From Arthrobacter sp. cf158 (GTDB lineage: Bacteria; Actinomycetota; Actinomycetes; Actinomycetales; Micrococcaceae): a stretch of 64,000 bases of DNA. Under the pieces are notes generated by a model. That model did no database searches. It worked only from the letters and a program-made list of their open reading frames with translations, and was not told where the DNA came from. The DNA is taken from contig NZ_FNNR01000001.1 of the NCBI RefSeq assembly GCF_900106835.1, positions 471,182-535,181 on the forward strand. The letters run 5' to 3'. The number at the start of each line of letters is the position of its first letter. The stretch's first letter is position 1. The translations under genes were made by a program, and so were the position numbers. Positions 17,452 to 26,646 of this stretch are shown piece after piece.

Positions 17452-17490
17452 GGCAAGGGTGCCGGTCCTTGTGGGGCCGGCACCCTTGCC
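17452..17490 (-). terminator. Intercistronic hairpin between levansucrase and levanase
   Basis: GGCAAGGGTGCCGG (17452-17465) pairs perfectly with CCGGCACCCTTGCC (17477-17490), a 14-bp stem with an 11-base loop, 28 bases past the levansucrase stop. No U run follows, so partial termination or mRNA end protection is more likely than a full stop. Confidence 0.6.
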
Positions 17491-17518
17491 GTGGCCTTAC
17501 AGCCGGGGGTGTTGCGGC

Positions 17519-19117
17519 CTACTTGTAGTGGCCTTCGCCGCCAACGCGGACGTTGGTGGGCAGGTAGCCGAAGGGGCCAAGGCCGTTCTGGCCGAAGCTG
17601 CGGTCAACCTGGGTCACGCCGCCCTTGAAGTTCATCTTCACGGTGGGTGACAGGGAGCCGCCCCGGACGCCATCCACGTTGTCGATGAACGACTGGACCA
17701 GGCCGCCGGGCTGCACGTAGTGCGAGTAGGCCTGGAACTGGCGGCCGTTCTGGCGCGGGTCCGGACCCTCCGGTGCGTTGGCCGGCATGTTCAGGTCCGT
17801 GGGGGAACCGAGGGCCAACCCACTGTTGTTGACCGGCTGGTAGTCCGAACGGACGCCGTTGCCAACAAAGCCGTACACGCCGTCCGGGCCGCGCATGCCG
17901 TCCGCGTAGGTGAACTGGTGGCTGATGGTGAACAGGTAGTACTTGTTCTTGCCGTTCTCGTTCTGGATGTAGATTTGCGGACGCTCAGTCTGGTCATTGA
18001 CGCAGTTGGCGGACAGGATCGGCGGAAGGAAGCTCCACTTGGTGAGGTCCTTGTTGTCCGCCACTGCCAGGCCAACGTTGGCGGTCTGGTACCAAGCGCC
18101 GGTGCTGTTGACCTGGGCCACGGTTTCGGCGTTGGGGTCGCCCGGCTGGTAGCCGAGGTCTTCCTGCTTGCACTTGTAGGAACCACGGGTGCCGCCGGTG
18201 TTGCCTTCGAACACCATGAAGGTCTTGCCCGGGTGTGCAGGGTCCGCGAAGGTGTACGGGTCACGGAACGCGAAGCCGGGGTTCTGGGCCTTGTTCTGGT
18301 ACAGCTTTCCGTCCGGCTCCAGCAGTTTGGTGTGCTGGAACCCGTCAAAGGTCACACCGTTTTGGTTGGCATGGATAGTGCCCAGTGCCTTGGCAATCAC
18401 TGCATCCGGGGCAATGCCACCCCCACCGGCGTTGCGCTCGGCGACGTCGTAGAACGTGGTGGCCGTGTAGAAGACGTTGATCTTGTTGCCCTGCATGAGG
18501 CGCGTGGAGCCGGACCATTCCGTGTTGCCGATGGACGTATTCGGCAGGAACAGGTGTCCGCCGTAGTTCCACTTGTCTTTGGCAGGATCGGCGTTGGTCT
18601 TCCGGAAGAAGTAGCCGATCCTGGCGTTCCAGTGGCGCTGGTCGAAGCCGTAGCCGGCGTGGCGGTCAGCAACCAGGGCGAAGATGACGTCCCAGCCCTT
18701 GTAGCTGATCTGGTTCGCATTCTCGTCGGTCAGTGACCATGTGTCCCAGACCCAGACGTCGTCGTTCATGGCCGGGAAGTCCTTGGGGATTTCCGGCATG
18801 GTGACGTTGGGGCTCATGGAGTTCTGGCCGGGGGCAACGTTGGGGTTGCTCTGGGCCATGATCTGCTTGGCATCGGCTCGCGTCCACTTGGACGTGAAAT
18901 CTGCTGCGGGATCATATGCCTGCTGCGTGTGGGTAGTTGGCAGCGGGAAGCCGGGCGTGGGCGCCGGCATGGTGCTCGACGGCGGGTCGGCCGGCAGGTT
19001 CGCCTGCGCGGCCGGCGTGACCAGCAGGATGCTGCCTGCCACGCTGGCTGCCGCTGCGACGGCTACTGCCCGTCGCAGACGGCGGCGTGGCCGTTGAGGG
19101 GTTGAGTGCGTGTTCAT
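17519..19117 (-). CDS. sacB: GH68 levansucrase/inulosucrase, secreted
   Basis: Encodes 532 residues from ATG 19117. The frame is open further upstream to 19327, but the start here is followed by a proper signal peptide: basic QRPRRRLRR, a hydrophobic AVAVAAAASVAGSILLVTP and an AQA cleavage site near residue 40. GH68 catalytic residues are in WVWDTWSL near 124 (nucleophile), FRDPYTF near 285 (stabiliser) and QTERPQIY near 376 (acid/base). It transfers fructose from sucrose to build levan and releases glucose outside the cell. GAAGAGC precedes the start. It is first of the pair with the GH32 gene. A cre/LacI-type operator lies about 270 bp upstream. Confidence 0.92.
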   Translation of the reverse strand: MNTHSTPQRPRRRLRRAVAVAAAASVAGSILLVTPAAQANLPADPPSSTMPAPTPGFPLPTTHTQQAYDPAADFTSKWTRADAKQIMAQSNPNVAPGQNSMSPNVTMPEIPKDFPAMNDDVWVWDTWSLTDENANQISYKGWDVIFALVADRHAGYGFDQRHWNARIGYFFRKTNADPAKDKWNYGGHLFLPNTSIGNTEWSGSTRLMQGNKINVFYTATTFYDVAERNAGGGGIAPDAVIAKALGTIHANQNGVTFDGFQHTKLLEPDGKLYQNKAQNPGFAFRDPYTFADPAHPGKTFMVFEGNTGGTRGSYKCKQEDLGYQPGDPNAETVAQVNSTGAWYQTANVGLAVADNKDLTKWSFLPPILSANCVNDQTERPQIYIQNENGKNKYYLFTISHQFTYADGMRGPDGVYGFVGNGVRSDYQPVNNSGLALGSPTDLNMPANAPEGPDPRQNGRQFQAYSHYVQPGGLVQSFIDNVDGVRGGSLSPTVKMNFKGGVTQVDRSFGQNGLGPFGYLPTNVRVGGEGHYK

Positions 19118-19385
19118 GCTTGCTCTTCTCGCGGAGTGTTGGACTTCGTGGAGTGGGGCGCATGCCCTGATCCCTGGTAAGGGCTCGCTGCTCAAGCGTC
19201 CGCTCGATCCGCTGGGGGCGTCATCGAGGGACGCCATCGTTTCGAGGTGGCGGTCAGTCCTGGAAAGGCACTCACCGCACTGCGCTCCGGCACGTCGACT
19301 TACCGGAACGCTCTCCACGCTAGACACGTGTTAGGTCGCAAATCAAAGGGCATTTCGGGGGCTTGCGGGGCTACTCTTCGGTAGA

Positions 19386-19401
19386 TGCGCAAGCGCTTAC
19401 A
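19386..19401 (-). promoter_or_regulatory. LacI/cre-type operator upstream of levansucrase
   Basis: Read on the minus strand, TGTAAGCGCTTGCGCA centres on the AAGCGCTT core of LacI/GalR-family sites and matches the cre pattern TGWAANCGNTNNCA at all but one position. It lies about 270 bp upstream of the levansucrase ATG, suggesting sugar-responsive control. The interval 19118-19559 shows no other gene; a weaker inverted repeat (GTTAGCG/CGCTGAC) is at 19508-19525. Confidence 0.5.
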
Positions 19402-19559
19402 TTTCCAACGTGCGCGCGTGGCATTTCCGGGGGCTGCGGGTCAAATGTTGCGCCATAAATCAGATTTATCCTGAGAATTTACTGTGCGTTTACTTTCCCT
19501 GGGGATTGTTAGCGCACACGCTGACGTGCCCCTGGGGCCCGCAGGCGTGCCCTTAAACG

Positions 19560-19597
19560 ACAATGCGTGGCCACCCCCTCGGGTCACCACGCATTGT
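19560..19597 (-). terminator. Terminator downstream of purine nucleoside phosphorylase
   Basis: ACAATGCGTGG (19560-19570) pairs perfectly with CCACGCATTGT (19587-19597), with additional possible pairing inside. It lies 13 bp past the phosphorylase stop. A short U-rich stretch follows on the minus strand. Confidence 0.7.
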
Positions 19598-19610
19598 TTG
19601 GCGATATGTC

Positions 19611-20429
19611 CTAGAGCTTGGCGATGATCTCCGCAAGGAGCTTGGAGATGCGCTTGCCCGCCGCCTGGCCGGCTTCCAGGACCTCCGCGTGGCTCAGGGG
19701 AACCGGGCTGATGCCGGCCGCGAGGTTGGTCACCAGCGAGATGCCGAAAACTTCCATGCCCGCGTGGCGGCCCGCGATCGCTTCCAAGGCAGTGGACATG
19801 CCAACAAGGTCGGCCCCTATGCGCTTGGCGTACTGGACTTCGGCGGGCGTCTCGTAGTGAGGGCCCGTGAACTGCGCGTACACGCCCTCCTGCAGCGAGG
19901 AATCGACGTCGCGGGCAAGGTCGCGGATCCGTGAGGAGTAGAGGTCCGTGAGGTCAACGAACGTGGCGCCTTCCAGAGGCGAGGTAGCGGTGAGGTTAAT
20001 ATGGTCGCTGATGAGGACAGGAGTGCCCGGGGTCCAATCCTCGTTGAGTCCGCCGCAGCCATTGGTGAGAACCAGTGTCTTGCAACCGGCGGCCGCAGCG
20101 GTGCGCACTCCGTGGACGACCGAACGGACTCCGCGGCCCTCGTAGTAGTGGGTCCTGGCGCCCAGGACCAAAGCCCGCTTGCCCTCTTTGGTCAGGACGG
20201 AGCGAATGGTGCCTACATGGCCCACCACTGCCGGTTTGTGGAAGCCGGGGACCTCTGACGCATTGAGCGTGGCGGTGGTTTCTCCGATGAGGTCCGCTGC
20301 CTCGGCCCAGCCGGAACCGAGCACCAAAGCTACATCATGGGACTCGACGCCGGTTTCCGCGGCAATGAAGTCTGCGGCGGCCTGTGCGGCTTCGAAAGGG
20401 TCAGTGTTCATCAGCTCAGTGTTACTCAC
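19611..20429 (-). CDS. Purine nucleoside phosphorylase
   Basis: Encodes 272 residues, typical of the trimeric PNP class. Motifs: VALVLGSGWAEAAD (phosphate loop), ARTHYYEGRGVRSVVHGVR with the catalytic-site His, TNGCGGLNEDW, GPHYETPAEV with the base-binding Glu, and LVTNLAAGIS with the purine-contacting Asn. It cleaves purine (deoxy)nucleosides with phosphate for salvage. The GTG start 20429 is preferred because AAGGT lies about 11 bases upstream; ATG 20411 is an alternative without a ribosome site. It is divergent from the quinone dehydrogenase gene, 103 bp apart. Confidence 0.92.
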   Translation of the reverse strand: MSNTELMNTDPFEAAQAAADFIAAETGVESHDVALVLGSGWAEAADLIGETTATLNASEVPGFHKPAVVGHVGTIRSVLTKEGKRALVLGARTHYYEGRGVRSVVHGVRTAAAAGCKTLVLTNGCGGLNEDWTPGTPVLISDHINLTATSPLEGATFVDLTDLYSSRIRDLARDVDSSLQEGVYAQFTGPHYETPAEVQYAKRIGADLVGMSTALEAIAGRHAGMEVFGISLVTNLAAGISPVPLSHAEVLEAGQAAGKRISKLLAEIIAKL

Positions 20430-20532
20430 TGGTACAAGCTACCTTGCGCCCACCGGACTTTGGTAGGGACCCGGGCGTGGTGAGGGTGGGCTGAGTGGCA
20501 GCCGGCGTGGCAATGAGCGAGAATTGAGGATT

Positions 20533-21942
20533 GTGACCACCCAAGTTGACTTCAGTGCCCCCCGTATCGCGATCCTGGGAGGTGGTCCCGGCGGATATGA
20601 AGCTGCCATGGTGGCCGCCTCACTCGGCGCGCACGTCACCATCGTCGAGCGGGCAGGCCTTGGCGGCTCAGCTGTGCTGACCGACGTCGTGCCTTCCAAA
20701 ACCCTTATTGCCACCGCCGATCTCATGACCCGCGTCGGTGAGGCGGACGAGCTGGGCGTGAAGTTCGACGGCGACGGCACGGCGTCAAAGCCCCGGGCCG
20801 ACCTCAAGCACATCAACGATCGCGTCCTGAACCTCGCCCACGGACAGTCCGAGGACATCCGTGCGGGCCTTGAGCGCCTGGGCGTGGAGATCGTCATTGG
20901 CTCCGGCAAGCTGCTGGACAACAACACCATCGAAGTCCTCACCATCGACGGCACGCGCACCATCGATGCCGATGCCATATTGCTGGCTGTCGGCGCCCAC
21001 CCGCGGGAACTGCCCACGGCCAAGCCGGACGGCGAACGCATCCTCAACTGGGCCCAGATCTACAACCTGGACGAGCTTCCCGAAGAACTGATCGTGGTGG
21101 GTTCCGGTGTTACCGGAGCCGAGTTCGCCTCCGCCTACAACGGCCTGGGCTCCAAGGTCACCTTGATCTCCAGCCGCGACCAAGTCCTGCCCGGCGAGGA
21201 CACGGACGCTGCCAAGCTGCTGGAAGGCGTCTTCGAACGCCGCGGCGTGCGCGTCTTGTCGAAGTCACGCGCCAACGCCGTCGAGCGAACGGACGACAGC
21301 GTCAAGGTCACCTTGGGTGATGGATCGGTGGTGACAGGTTCGCACTGCCTGGTGTGTGTCGGGTCCATTCCCAACACCGCGGGCATCGGCCTCGAAGAAG
21401 CCGGCGTGACCCTCACCGAGTCCGGGCACATCAAGGTGGACGGCGTCTCGCGCACCACTGCCCCCAACATCTATGCGGCAGGTGACTGCACGGGTGTGTT
21501 CGCCCTGGCATCCGTTGCTGCCATGCAGGGACGGATCGCGATTGCGCACTTCATGGGTGACGGCGTGAAGCCGCTCAAGCTCAACCAGGTGGCGTCCAAC
21601 ATCTTCACTTCACCGGAAATTGCCTCGGTGGGTGTTTCCGAAGCCGATCTCGCTTCCGGCAAGTACCAGGGTGACGTGGTGATGTTGTCCCTGCTCAGCA
21701 ATGCCCGTGCCAAGATGCGCAACACCAAGGACGGCTTCGTCAAGATCATCGCCCGCAAGGGATCCGGCACTGTGATTGGTGGCGTGGTGGTTGGCCCTAA
21801 CGCCTCCGAGCTCATCTTCCCGATCTCCGTGGCCGTGACCCAGAAGCTTCACGTGGACGATGTCGCCAGCGCATTCACGGTGTACCCGTCGCTCACCGGA
21901 TCCATCTCCGAAGCTGCCCGGCGCCTGCACGTGCACATGTAG
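20533..21942 (+). CDS. lpdA: NAD(P)H-quinone dehydrogenase of the LpdA type, lacking the redox disulfide
   Basis: Encodes 469 residues. It has the flavoprotein disulfide reductase fold: FAD motif ILGGGPGGYEAAMVA, NAD motif VVGSGVTGAEFASAYNGLG, and YAAGDCTG binding FAD. The site normally holding the CxxxxC disulfide reads GLGGSAVLTDVVPSKTL, with no cysteines, so it cannot work as lipoamide dehydrogenase. The mycobacterial LpdA (Rv3303c) has this feature and acts as an NAD(P)H quinone reductase. Start is GTG 20533 or TTG 20524; the homologous region begins just after either. The C-terminal dimerisation domain is complete (FTVYPSLTGSISEAARRLH). Confidence 0.88.
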   Translation: MTTQVDFSAPRIAILGGGPGGYEAAMVAASLGAHVTIVERAGLGGSAVLTDVVPSKTLIATADLMTRVGEADELGVKFDGDGTASKPRADLKHINDRVLNLAHGQSEDIRAGLERLGVEIVIGSGKLLDNNTIEVLTIDGTRTIDADAILLAVGAHPRELPTAKPDGERILNWAQIYNLDELPEELIVVGSGVTGAEFASAYNGLGSKVTLISSRDQVLPGEDTDAAKLLEGVFERRGVRVLSKSRANAVERTDDSVKVTLGDGSVVTGSHCLVCVGSIPNTAGIGLEEAGVTLTESGHIKVDGVSRTTAPNIYAAGDCTGVFALASVAAMQGRIAIAHFMGDGVKPLKLNQVASNIFTSPEIASVGVSEADLASGKYQGDVVMLSLLSNARAKMRNTKDGFVKIIARKGSGTVIGGVVVGPNASELIFPISVAVTQKLHVDDVASAFTVYPSLTGSISEAARRLHVHM

Positions 21943-21960
21943 CTTCCCCATCCAGCACGG

Positions 21961-22036
21961 ACGCCCGTTTCGAGGCTTCGCTGCGCACCATGCCGTTCGC
22001 CCGGCACGGTGCGCAGCGATCCATCGAAGCGGGCGT
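21961..22036. terminator. Bidirectional terminator between convergent lpdA and MHS transporter
   Basis: Outer arms ACGCCCGTTTCGA (21961-21973) and TCGAAGCGGGCGT (22024-22036) have one mismatch; inner arms GCTGCGCACC (21980-21989) and GGTGCGCAGC (22008-22017) are perfect. TTT follows on the plus strand. The structure fills the gap between two convergent stops. Confidence 0.7.
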
Positions 22037-22051
22037 TTCTGCGTCCAGGAC

Positions 22052-23380
22052 TTAGCGGATGCCCCTGAACCTGAGCCCCGCTCCCAGCGCCGCCAGGCTC
22101 AGGCAAGCCAGGATGGCCAGGTAGTAGGCAGGGGCTACGTCCTGCCCTGTGATCTCGATCAGGTAGGCCGCGATCATGGGAGTGAAACCACCGAAGGCTG
22201 CCACGGAAGCGTTGTAGCTGAAGGACAGTCCCGTTGCCCGGGACCGGGCATCGAAGGCATCCGACATGACCGAGGGCAGCGCCCCAAAGTAGGCCGCCTT
22301 CAGGCACCCAAGGATGGTCATGGTGGTGGCGAGCACCAGGAACGACCTCCCGGCAGTGAGCCACAGGAACAGCGGTATCACCATCAGCGCGGTCAATATC
22401 ACCGTGGGGATCATGATTCGCAGGCGTCCAAACTTGTCCGAGAGGTGTCCCACTACGGGGGTGCCGAAAGTGAGGATCACGCCTGTGATGACGAGGCAGC
22501 TGAAGGAAGCCGACGGGTCGAGCCCCAGCTGCTTGATGCCGTAGGTGGGCATGTATTGCAGGATGAAGTTCACGGCCGTGGAGATGGCAAGGGCGCCGCC
22601 GGCAATGAAGATGCCCAGCTTTTGAGTCTTGAAAACATCCAGGATGGGGGACGTTGTGGCCTCGGTATCCTCGCTCCGGACGATTGGTGCTTCATCCACA
22701 TGTTTCCGGATGAAGTAGCCTGCGGGGCCTACCAACAGCCCGAAAATGAACGGGATGCGCCAGCCCCAGTCACTCATGTCTGATGCGGACAGCAACGAGG
22801 TGAGGACGGCGACGAAGATGGCCGCCATGAGCGACCCCAAACCTTGGCTGGCGAATTGGAAACTCCCCAGAAAGCCCTTGCGCTTGGAGTCCTGGGCGAT
22901 GAGGAACGATGTCGCGGCCCCAAACTCCCCGCCGGCTGAGAAACCCTGGACCAGGCGGGCAAGGATGATGCCGATCGGGGCGAGCATGCCGATCTGGTCA
23001 TAGCCGGGCATGAAGGCGATCATCGCGGTGCCGATCACCATCAGGCGGATGGTCAGCATGAGTCCCTTCTTCAGCCCCTTCCTGTCGGCGTAGGAACCCA
23101 GGATCAGGCCGCCGAGGGGGCGGATCAGGTAGGAGGCTCCAAAGACGGCAAAGGCTTGGATCAGTTCCACTGCCGGGTTGTCAGCCGGAAAGAAATTGCG
23201 GCCAATGTAGATGGCAAGCAGCGCATAGATACCCATGTCGAACCACTCCAGGGCGTTGCCTACCGTCGCGGCAGCGATCCCTCTCGTGGTGGATTTTCTG
23301 GACTGCTGCCGGTCAACATCGTTGTTGACGGCACCAGGTGCCGGCTGCTGGGCAGGATCGGCGTTGGGCGTTGTTGTCAT
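22052..23380 (-). CDS. MHS-family MFS transporter (metabolite:H+ symporter)
   Basis: Encodes 442 residues with about 12 membrane segments. The MHS signature GNALEWFDMGIYALLAIYIG forms TM1, RPLGGLILGSYADRKGLK follows TM2, and RLVQGFSAGGEFGAATSF is the TM4 region. Members carry organic acids, osmolytes or aromatic acids. ATG 23380 is preferred over the frame's upstream codons, which lie inside the peptidase gene; AGAGGGA precedes it. It lies 29 bp downstream of the M20 peptidase gene on the same strand, so it may import that enzyme's substrate or export its product. No substrate can be named. Confidence 0.88.
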   Translation of the reverse strand: MTTTPNADPAQQPAPGAVNNDVDRQQSRKSTTRGIAAATVGNALEWFDMGIYALLAIYIGRNFFPADNPAVELIQAFAVFGASYLIRPLGGLILGSYADRKGLKKGLMLTIRLMVIGTAMIAFMPGYDQIGMLAPIGIILARLVQGFSAGGEFGAATSFLIAQDSKRKGFLGSFQFASQGLGSLMAAIFVAVLTSLLSASDMSDWGWRIPFIFGLLVGPAGYFIRKHVDEAPIVRSEDTEATTSPILDVFKTQKLGIFIAGGALAISTAVNFILQYMPTYGIKQLGLDPSASFSCLVITGVILTFGTPVVGHLSDKFGRLRIMIPTVILTALMVIPLFLWLTAGRSFLVLATTMTILGCLKAAYFGALPSVMSDAFDARSRATGLSFSYNASVAAFGGFTPMIAAYLIEITGQDVAPAYYLAILACLSLAALGAGLRFRGIR

Positions 23381-23409
23381 GGTGTTCCCTCTAAGGTAAG
23401 TAGTGCCAT

Positions 23410-24825
23410 TCAGGCGTGGGCAGCTGTGAGAGTGTGTGCGGGGACCGGAACCTGGGCTCGGCCTAGATCGTGGAAGAGCCCGCACGCGATCTTCAAGCCT
23501 TCGCGTGCGATGGATTCGAGCATGTGTTCGTTGGGAGCGTGCTGCAGGCAGCCGGGGTAGGAGTGCGGGACCCAGAGGGTAGGCAGCCCCAGAATGTCCT
23601 CGAACACGTGGTTGGGCAGGGAGCCGCCGATGTTGGGCAGGATCGCCGGTGCTGTGCCCGTGGTCTCCGCGATGGAGTTGCTGGCCCACGCAACCCAGGG
23701 ATTGTCCGGATCCAACCTGCTGGCAGGAAAAACCGTGGTGAGGCGGGCTGTGACCATGCCAAATCCCATGGCATCCAAATGGTCCTGAAGCCGGCTCTCC
23801 AAGTTGTTGGTGTCTGTCCCGGTGACGAATCGAAGTTGCAGGATTGCCCGCGCGGTTCCGGGAATGGCGTTGACGGGGTTGTCCACGTCTGCGGCTCCGA
23901 GGGCCAGGACTTCCAAAGTGTTCCAGCCGTAGACGCGCTCAGCGGGGCTAAGGCTGGCATCGCCCCAGCCCTCATCAACGGGTGGATCTTCCCGGCCGGG
24001 CACAATCCGGACGTCGGCCAAGGCGCGCCTCACCGAGTCCGGCAGGGACTCCGGGAGTAGCCCGGGGAGCTGAATCCGCCCATGGCCGTCCACCAGTGTG
24101 CCAATGGCTGCGGCCAGGGTGGTCGCGGGGTTCCTGATGAGTCCGCCCCAATTTCCCGAGTGATAGGAGCTAGGCCGAAGGGCGGCGGTCAACTCGAAGC
24201 TTGCGCCGCCCCGGGCGCCAAGGAAGATCGTTGGAGTATGGGCGTTAAGGCGGGGACCGTCGGAGGCGATGAAGACGTCAGCGGAGAGGAGGCCCTGCTG
24301 TGCAGCAGCAAACTCGGCCAGTTTGGGTGAGCCAATTTCTTCGCCGCATTCGAACAGGAATTTCAGATTGAAGCCAAGCTTGCCCTGGTGGGCGAGCAGG
24401 AGCCGGAGGGCGGCCAGGTTCACCAGGTGCTGGCCTTTGTTGTCGGCTGTGCCCCGGCCGTACCAGTGACCGCCGTCAACGGACACTTCCCACGGACTGC
24501 GGCCAGCTGCCCACCGCCCCTCATGGCCGTCCACAACATCTGCGTGTCCGTAGCAGAGGACCGTGGGGAGCCCGGGGTCTTCCACGCGGGTGCCCAGCAG
24601 GAACGAGTTGTCGCTCCCGTCCCACCGGTCCCAGCGATCCACCCTGCACCCCATATCCTGCAGCGACTGGGTCAGAATTTCCTCCAGATATGCATTCAGT
24701 GCATCTCTTCCTTCAGGCTTGCCGCTCTCGCTCGGGTAAGAGACCGCTGTGCGCAGCCCGTTGAGAAAGGCTCCAGAGGTGACGTGCTCATCAGCAGCAG
24801 CAAGGATTTCATTGCGAAGGTTCAT
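23410..24825 (-). CDS. M20-family metallopeptidase (dipeptidase/carboxypeptidase)
   Basis: Encodes 471 residues. The zinc ligands and catalytic acids of M20 enzymes are visible: CYGHADVVDGH (first His and Asp), GRGTADNKGQH (bridging Asp) and FECGEEIGSP (catalytic Glu-Glu), with a dimerisation domain between the two halves of the catalytic domain and HMLES near the end. No signal peptide, so it acts in the cytoplasm on a dipeptide or N-acyl amino acid. It shares an operon with the MHS transporter and is divergent from a LysR regulator 120 bp away. Confidence 0.88.
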   Translation of the reverse strand: MNLRNEILAAADEHVTSGAFLNGLRTAVSYPSESGKPEGRDALNAYLEEILTQSLQDMGCRVDRWDRWDGSDNSFLLGTRVEDPGLPTVLCYGHADVVDGHEGRWAAGRSPWEVSVDGGHWYGRGTADNKGQHLVNLAALRLLLAHQGKLGFNLKFLFECGEEIGSPKLAEFAAAQQGLLSADVFIASDGPRLNAHTPTIFLGARGGASFELTAALRPSSYHSGNWGGLIRNPATTLAAAIGTLVDGHGRIQLPGLLPESLPDSVRRALADVRIVPGREDPPVDEGWGDASLSPAERVYGWNTLEVLALGAADVDNPVNAIPGTARAILQLRFVTGTDTNNLESRLQDHLDAMGFGMVTARLTTVFPASRLDPDNPWVAWASNSIAETTGTAPAILPNIGGSLPNHVFEDILGLPTLWVPHSYPGCLQHAPNEHMLESIAREGLKIACGLFHDLGRAQVPVPAHTLTAAHA

Positions 24826-24945
24826 GGTGGTGCTTCCTCAAATCGTGGTGGCTTCCTCCGACTCTAGATGTGGCCTGCCTCACTAACCAGTATCCTTTTC
24901 TCAACGAGCTTTGACTTTGATGCAAACCGCCAGGAAGGGAGTGGC

Positions 24946-25842
24946 ATGCAGTTATTGCCAACATCTCTGATTTATTTCCGCGAGGTCGCGCAGACTGGAT
25001 CCATCACGGAGGCTGCAGAAATCCTGCACGTCTCGCCATCAGCCATCAGTCGTCAGATGAGCAAGCTGGAAGCCTCGGCCGGGGCACCGCTTTTCCTCAG
25101 GCACCCGCGGGGCATGCTGCCCACCGAGGCTGGACGGCTGCTGTTGGCCCATGCCCGCAGGAGCGAACTCGAAGGGGAATCACTGCTCCAGGAACTGCGT
25201 GATACAGAGTCCCGGCGTACCAGCGTCATCAAGGTTGCCAGTGCGGAGGGGTTGGCTCATTGCAGGGTGCCGGCGGCCATTGCCACGATGGTTGCCAGCT
25301 ACAGCGACGTGGTGTTCAACCTCGTAGTTGTTCCCTCGGCAGAGGCCACACGTCAGGTGATCGAGGGCAAAGCTGACATTGCCGCAGTGTTTGCCCTCGG
25401 TCCCCAGCGCGATGTCACTGTGGAGTTCTCCTTGCCTGCTCCCGCCTTGGCCGCAGTCACTCGCGACCATCGGCTGGCAGTTCGGGATTCGGTTTCTCTC
25501 CAGGAGCTGTGCGAAGAGAGGCTCGCGCTCCCTGGACGAGGGATTACCCAGCGTGAACTCTTCGACATCGCTGTCCAGCGGGAAGGACTCAGTCCGGAGA
25601 TCGTCCTGGAAACGGATCAAGTAGGACCAATCCTGGCCTTTGCCCGCAGCGGAGCGGGCGTGGCTCTGATGAGCAGGTTCACGGTGCCGGCACGAGAAGA
25701 CGCAGGCCTCGTCTTCATCCCCGTGGACAATACGGTCTTCCTTCAGCGCGAAGGGCAAATCCAGACCATGGCCGGGCGCCGCAAGTCGGCCCTGGTCACT
25801 GCGTTCGCTTCGGCCTTGGCGGACGAGCTATTGGCTGAGTAG
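24946..25842 (+). CDS. LysR-family transcriptional regulator
   Basis: Encodes 298 residues. The N-terminus is a LysR winged helix (YFREVAQTGSITEAAEILHVSPSAISRQMSKLE, described here in part; recognition helix SAISRQM), followed by a substrate-binding domain about 90-290. ATG 24946 is chosen since AGGAAGGGA lies just upstream and family homology starts at LLPTSLIYF; the frame runs open to 24868. It is divergent from the M20 peptidase/MHS transporter pair and is the obvious candidate regulator of that pair. It converges on the MBL-fold gene with 21 bp between stops. Confidence 0.9.
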   Translation: MQLLPTSLIYFREVAQTGSITEAAEILHVSPSAISRQMSKLEASAGAPLFLRHPRGMLPTEAGRLLLAHARRSELEGESLLQELRDTESRRTSVIKVASAEGLAHCRVPAAIATMVASYSDVVFNLVVVPSAEATRQVIEGKADIAAVFALGPQRDVTVEFSLPAPALAAVTRDHRLAVRDSVSLQELCEERLALPGRGITQRELFDIAVQREGLSPEIVLETDQVGPILAFARSGAGVALMSRFTVPAREDAGLVFIPVDNTVFLQREGQIQTMAGRRKSALVTAFASALADELLAE

Positions 25843-25863
25843 ATCGGCTCACATCTGATCGGC

Positions 25864-26601
25864 TCACTTCTGCTTACGCAGCGCTGAGAGCGCTTCAGCA
25901 AGGGGCAGCCCCAGCGCCGGGCCGTGTCCGGGGAGGACCACTGAAGCCTCAACTTCGTCCAGCCGATGGGTGGCCTCCAACGCTGCCTCTGGGTCCGAGT
26001 GGTACATCCCATGCAGCATCTGCGGACCCGACTGCCTGCTGATCGGATGCCCGCTGACGAAGGAATCCCCAACAGCGACTACCCCGGCGCCGGGGAGAAG
26101 AATTGCTGCGTTGCCTGGGGTATGCCCCGGCAGAAGGATCGCCCGGGGCTGGCCGGGAAGACTCTGGAGTGTCTCAGCTGTCCAGGCCTCCGCACGCGTA
26201 GCCGGCTCCGCCTGCAGGGCTTTGGCTTTGATCACGTGGAGCATCCAGCGGAACACCTTGGGCCGCCATGCACGGATCAAAACCTGCCCGAAGGTGACTT
26301 GGTGCTTCTCCTTGCCTTGGACGTGGGCCAGTTCCTCGGGGGAGCACAGTATGGGTGTGCCGAAGGTGCGGGAGAAGTAGGCCGCGGAGCCGGTGTGGTC
26401 CACGTGGCCGTGCGTGATCAGCATGGCTCTGGCTGCAGCGGGATCCAGCCCGAGCCCACGGACGGATTCCAGGACCACGTCGCGGTCCGCAGGGTAGCCG
26501 CCGTCGATCAGGATGAAACCTGAATCGTCACGGACTATGAGCCAGTTGGAAGCCGGTCCTTCGACAAAAAAGACGCCGGGCACGGGTTCGGATACATTCA
26601 C
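25864..26601 (-). CDS. MBL-fold metallo-hydrolase
   Basis: Encodes 245 residues. Metal ligands of the metallo-beta-lactamase fold are complete: THGHVDHTG (HxHxDH), GHTPGN (third His), GDSFVSG (bridging Asp) and PGHGP (last His). This arrangement resembles glyoxalase II and quorum-quenching lactonase relatives, but the substrate cannot be read. GTG 26601 is the start. It is 45 bp past the nasB stop on the same strand as the nitrate operon, so read-through is possible, though no link to nitrogen is apparent. Its 3' end carries a 15-bp direct duplication (25842-25871). Confidence 0.85.
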   Translation of the reverse strand: MNVSEPVPGVFFVEGPASNWLIVRDDSGFILIDGGYPADRDVVLESVRGLGLDPAAARAMLITHGHVDHTGSAAYFSRTFGTPILCSPEELAHVQGKEKHQVTFGQVLIRAWRPKVFRWMLHVIKAKALQAEPATRAEAWTAETLQSLPGQPRAILLPGHTPGNAAILLPGAGVVAVGDSFVSGHPISRQSGPQMLHGMYHSDPEAALEATHRLDEVEASVVLPGHGPALGLPLAEALSALRKQK

Positions 26602-26646
26602 CTGAGCAGTCTAGATCCGGACTGCTCACTGGTGGCTCACCTGGCC

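Noticed and set aside
25842..25871. Direct duplication of GATCGGCTCACATCT between LysR and MBL genes
   Set aside because: Two 15-base copies with one mismatch form a trivial local duplication across the MBL stop; no further copies or mobile-element features.
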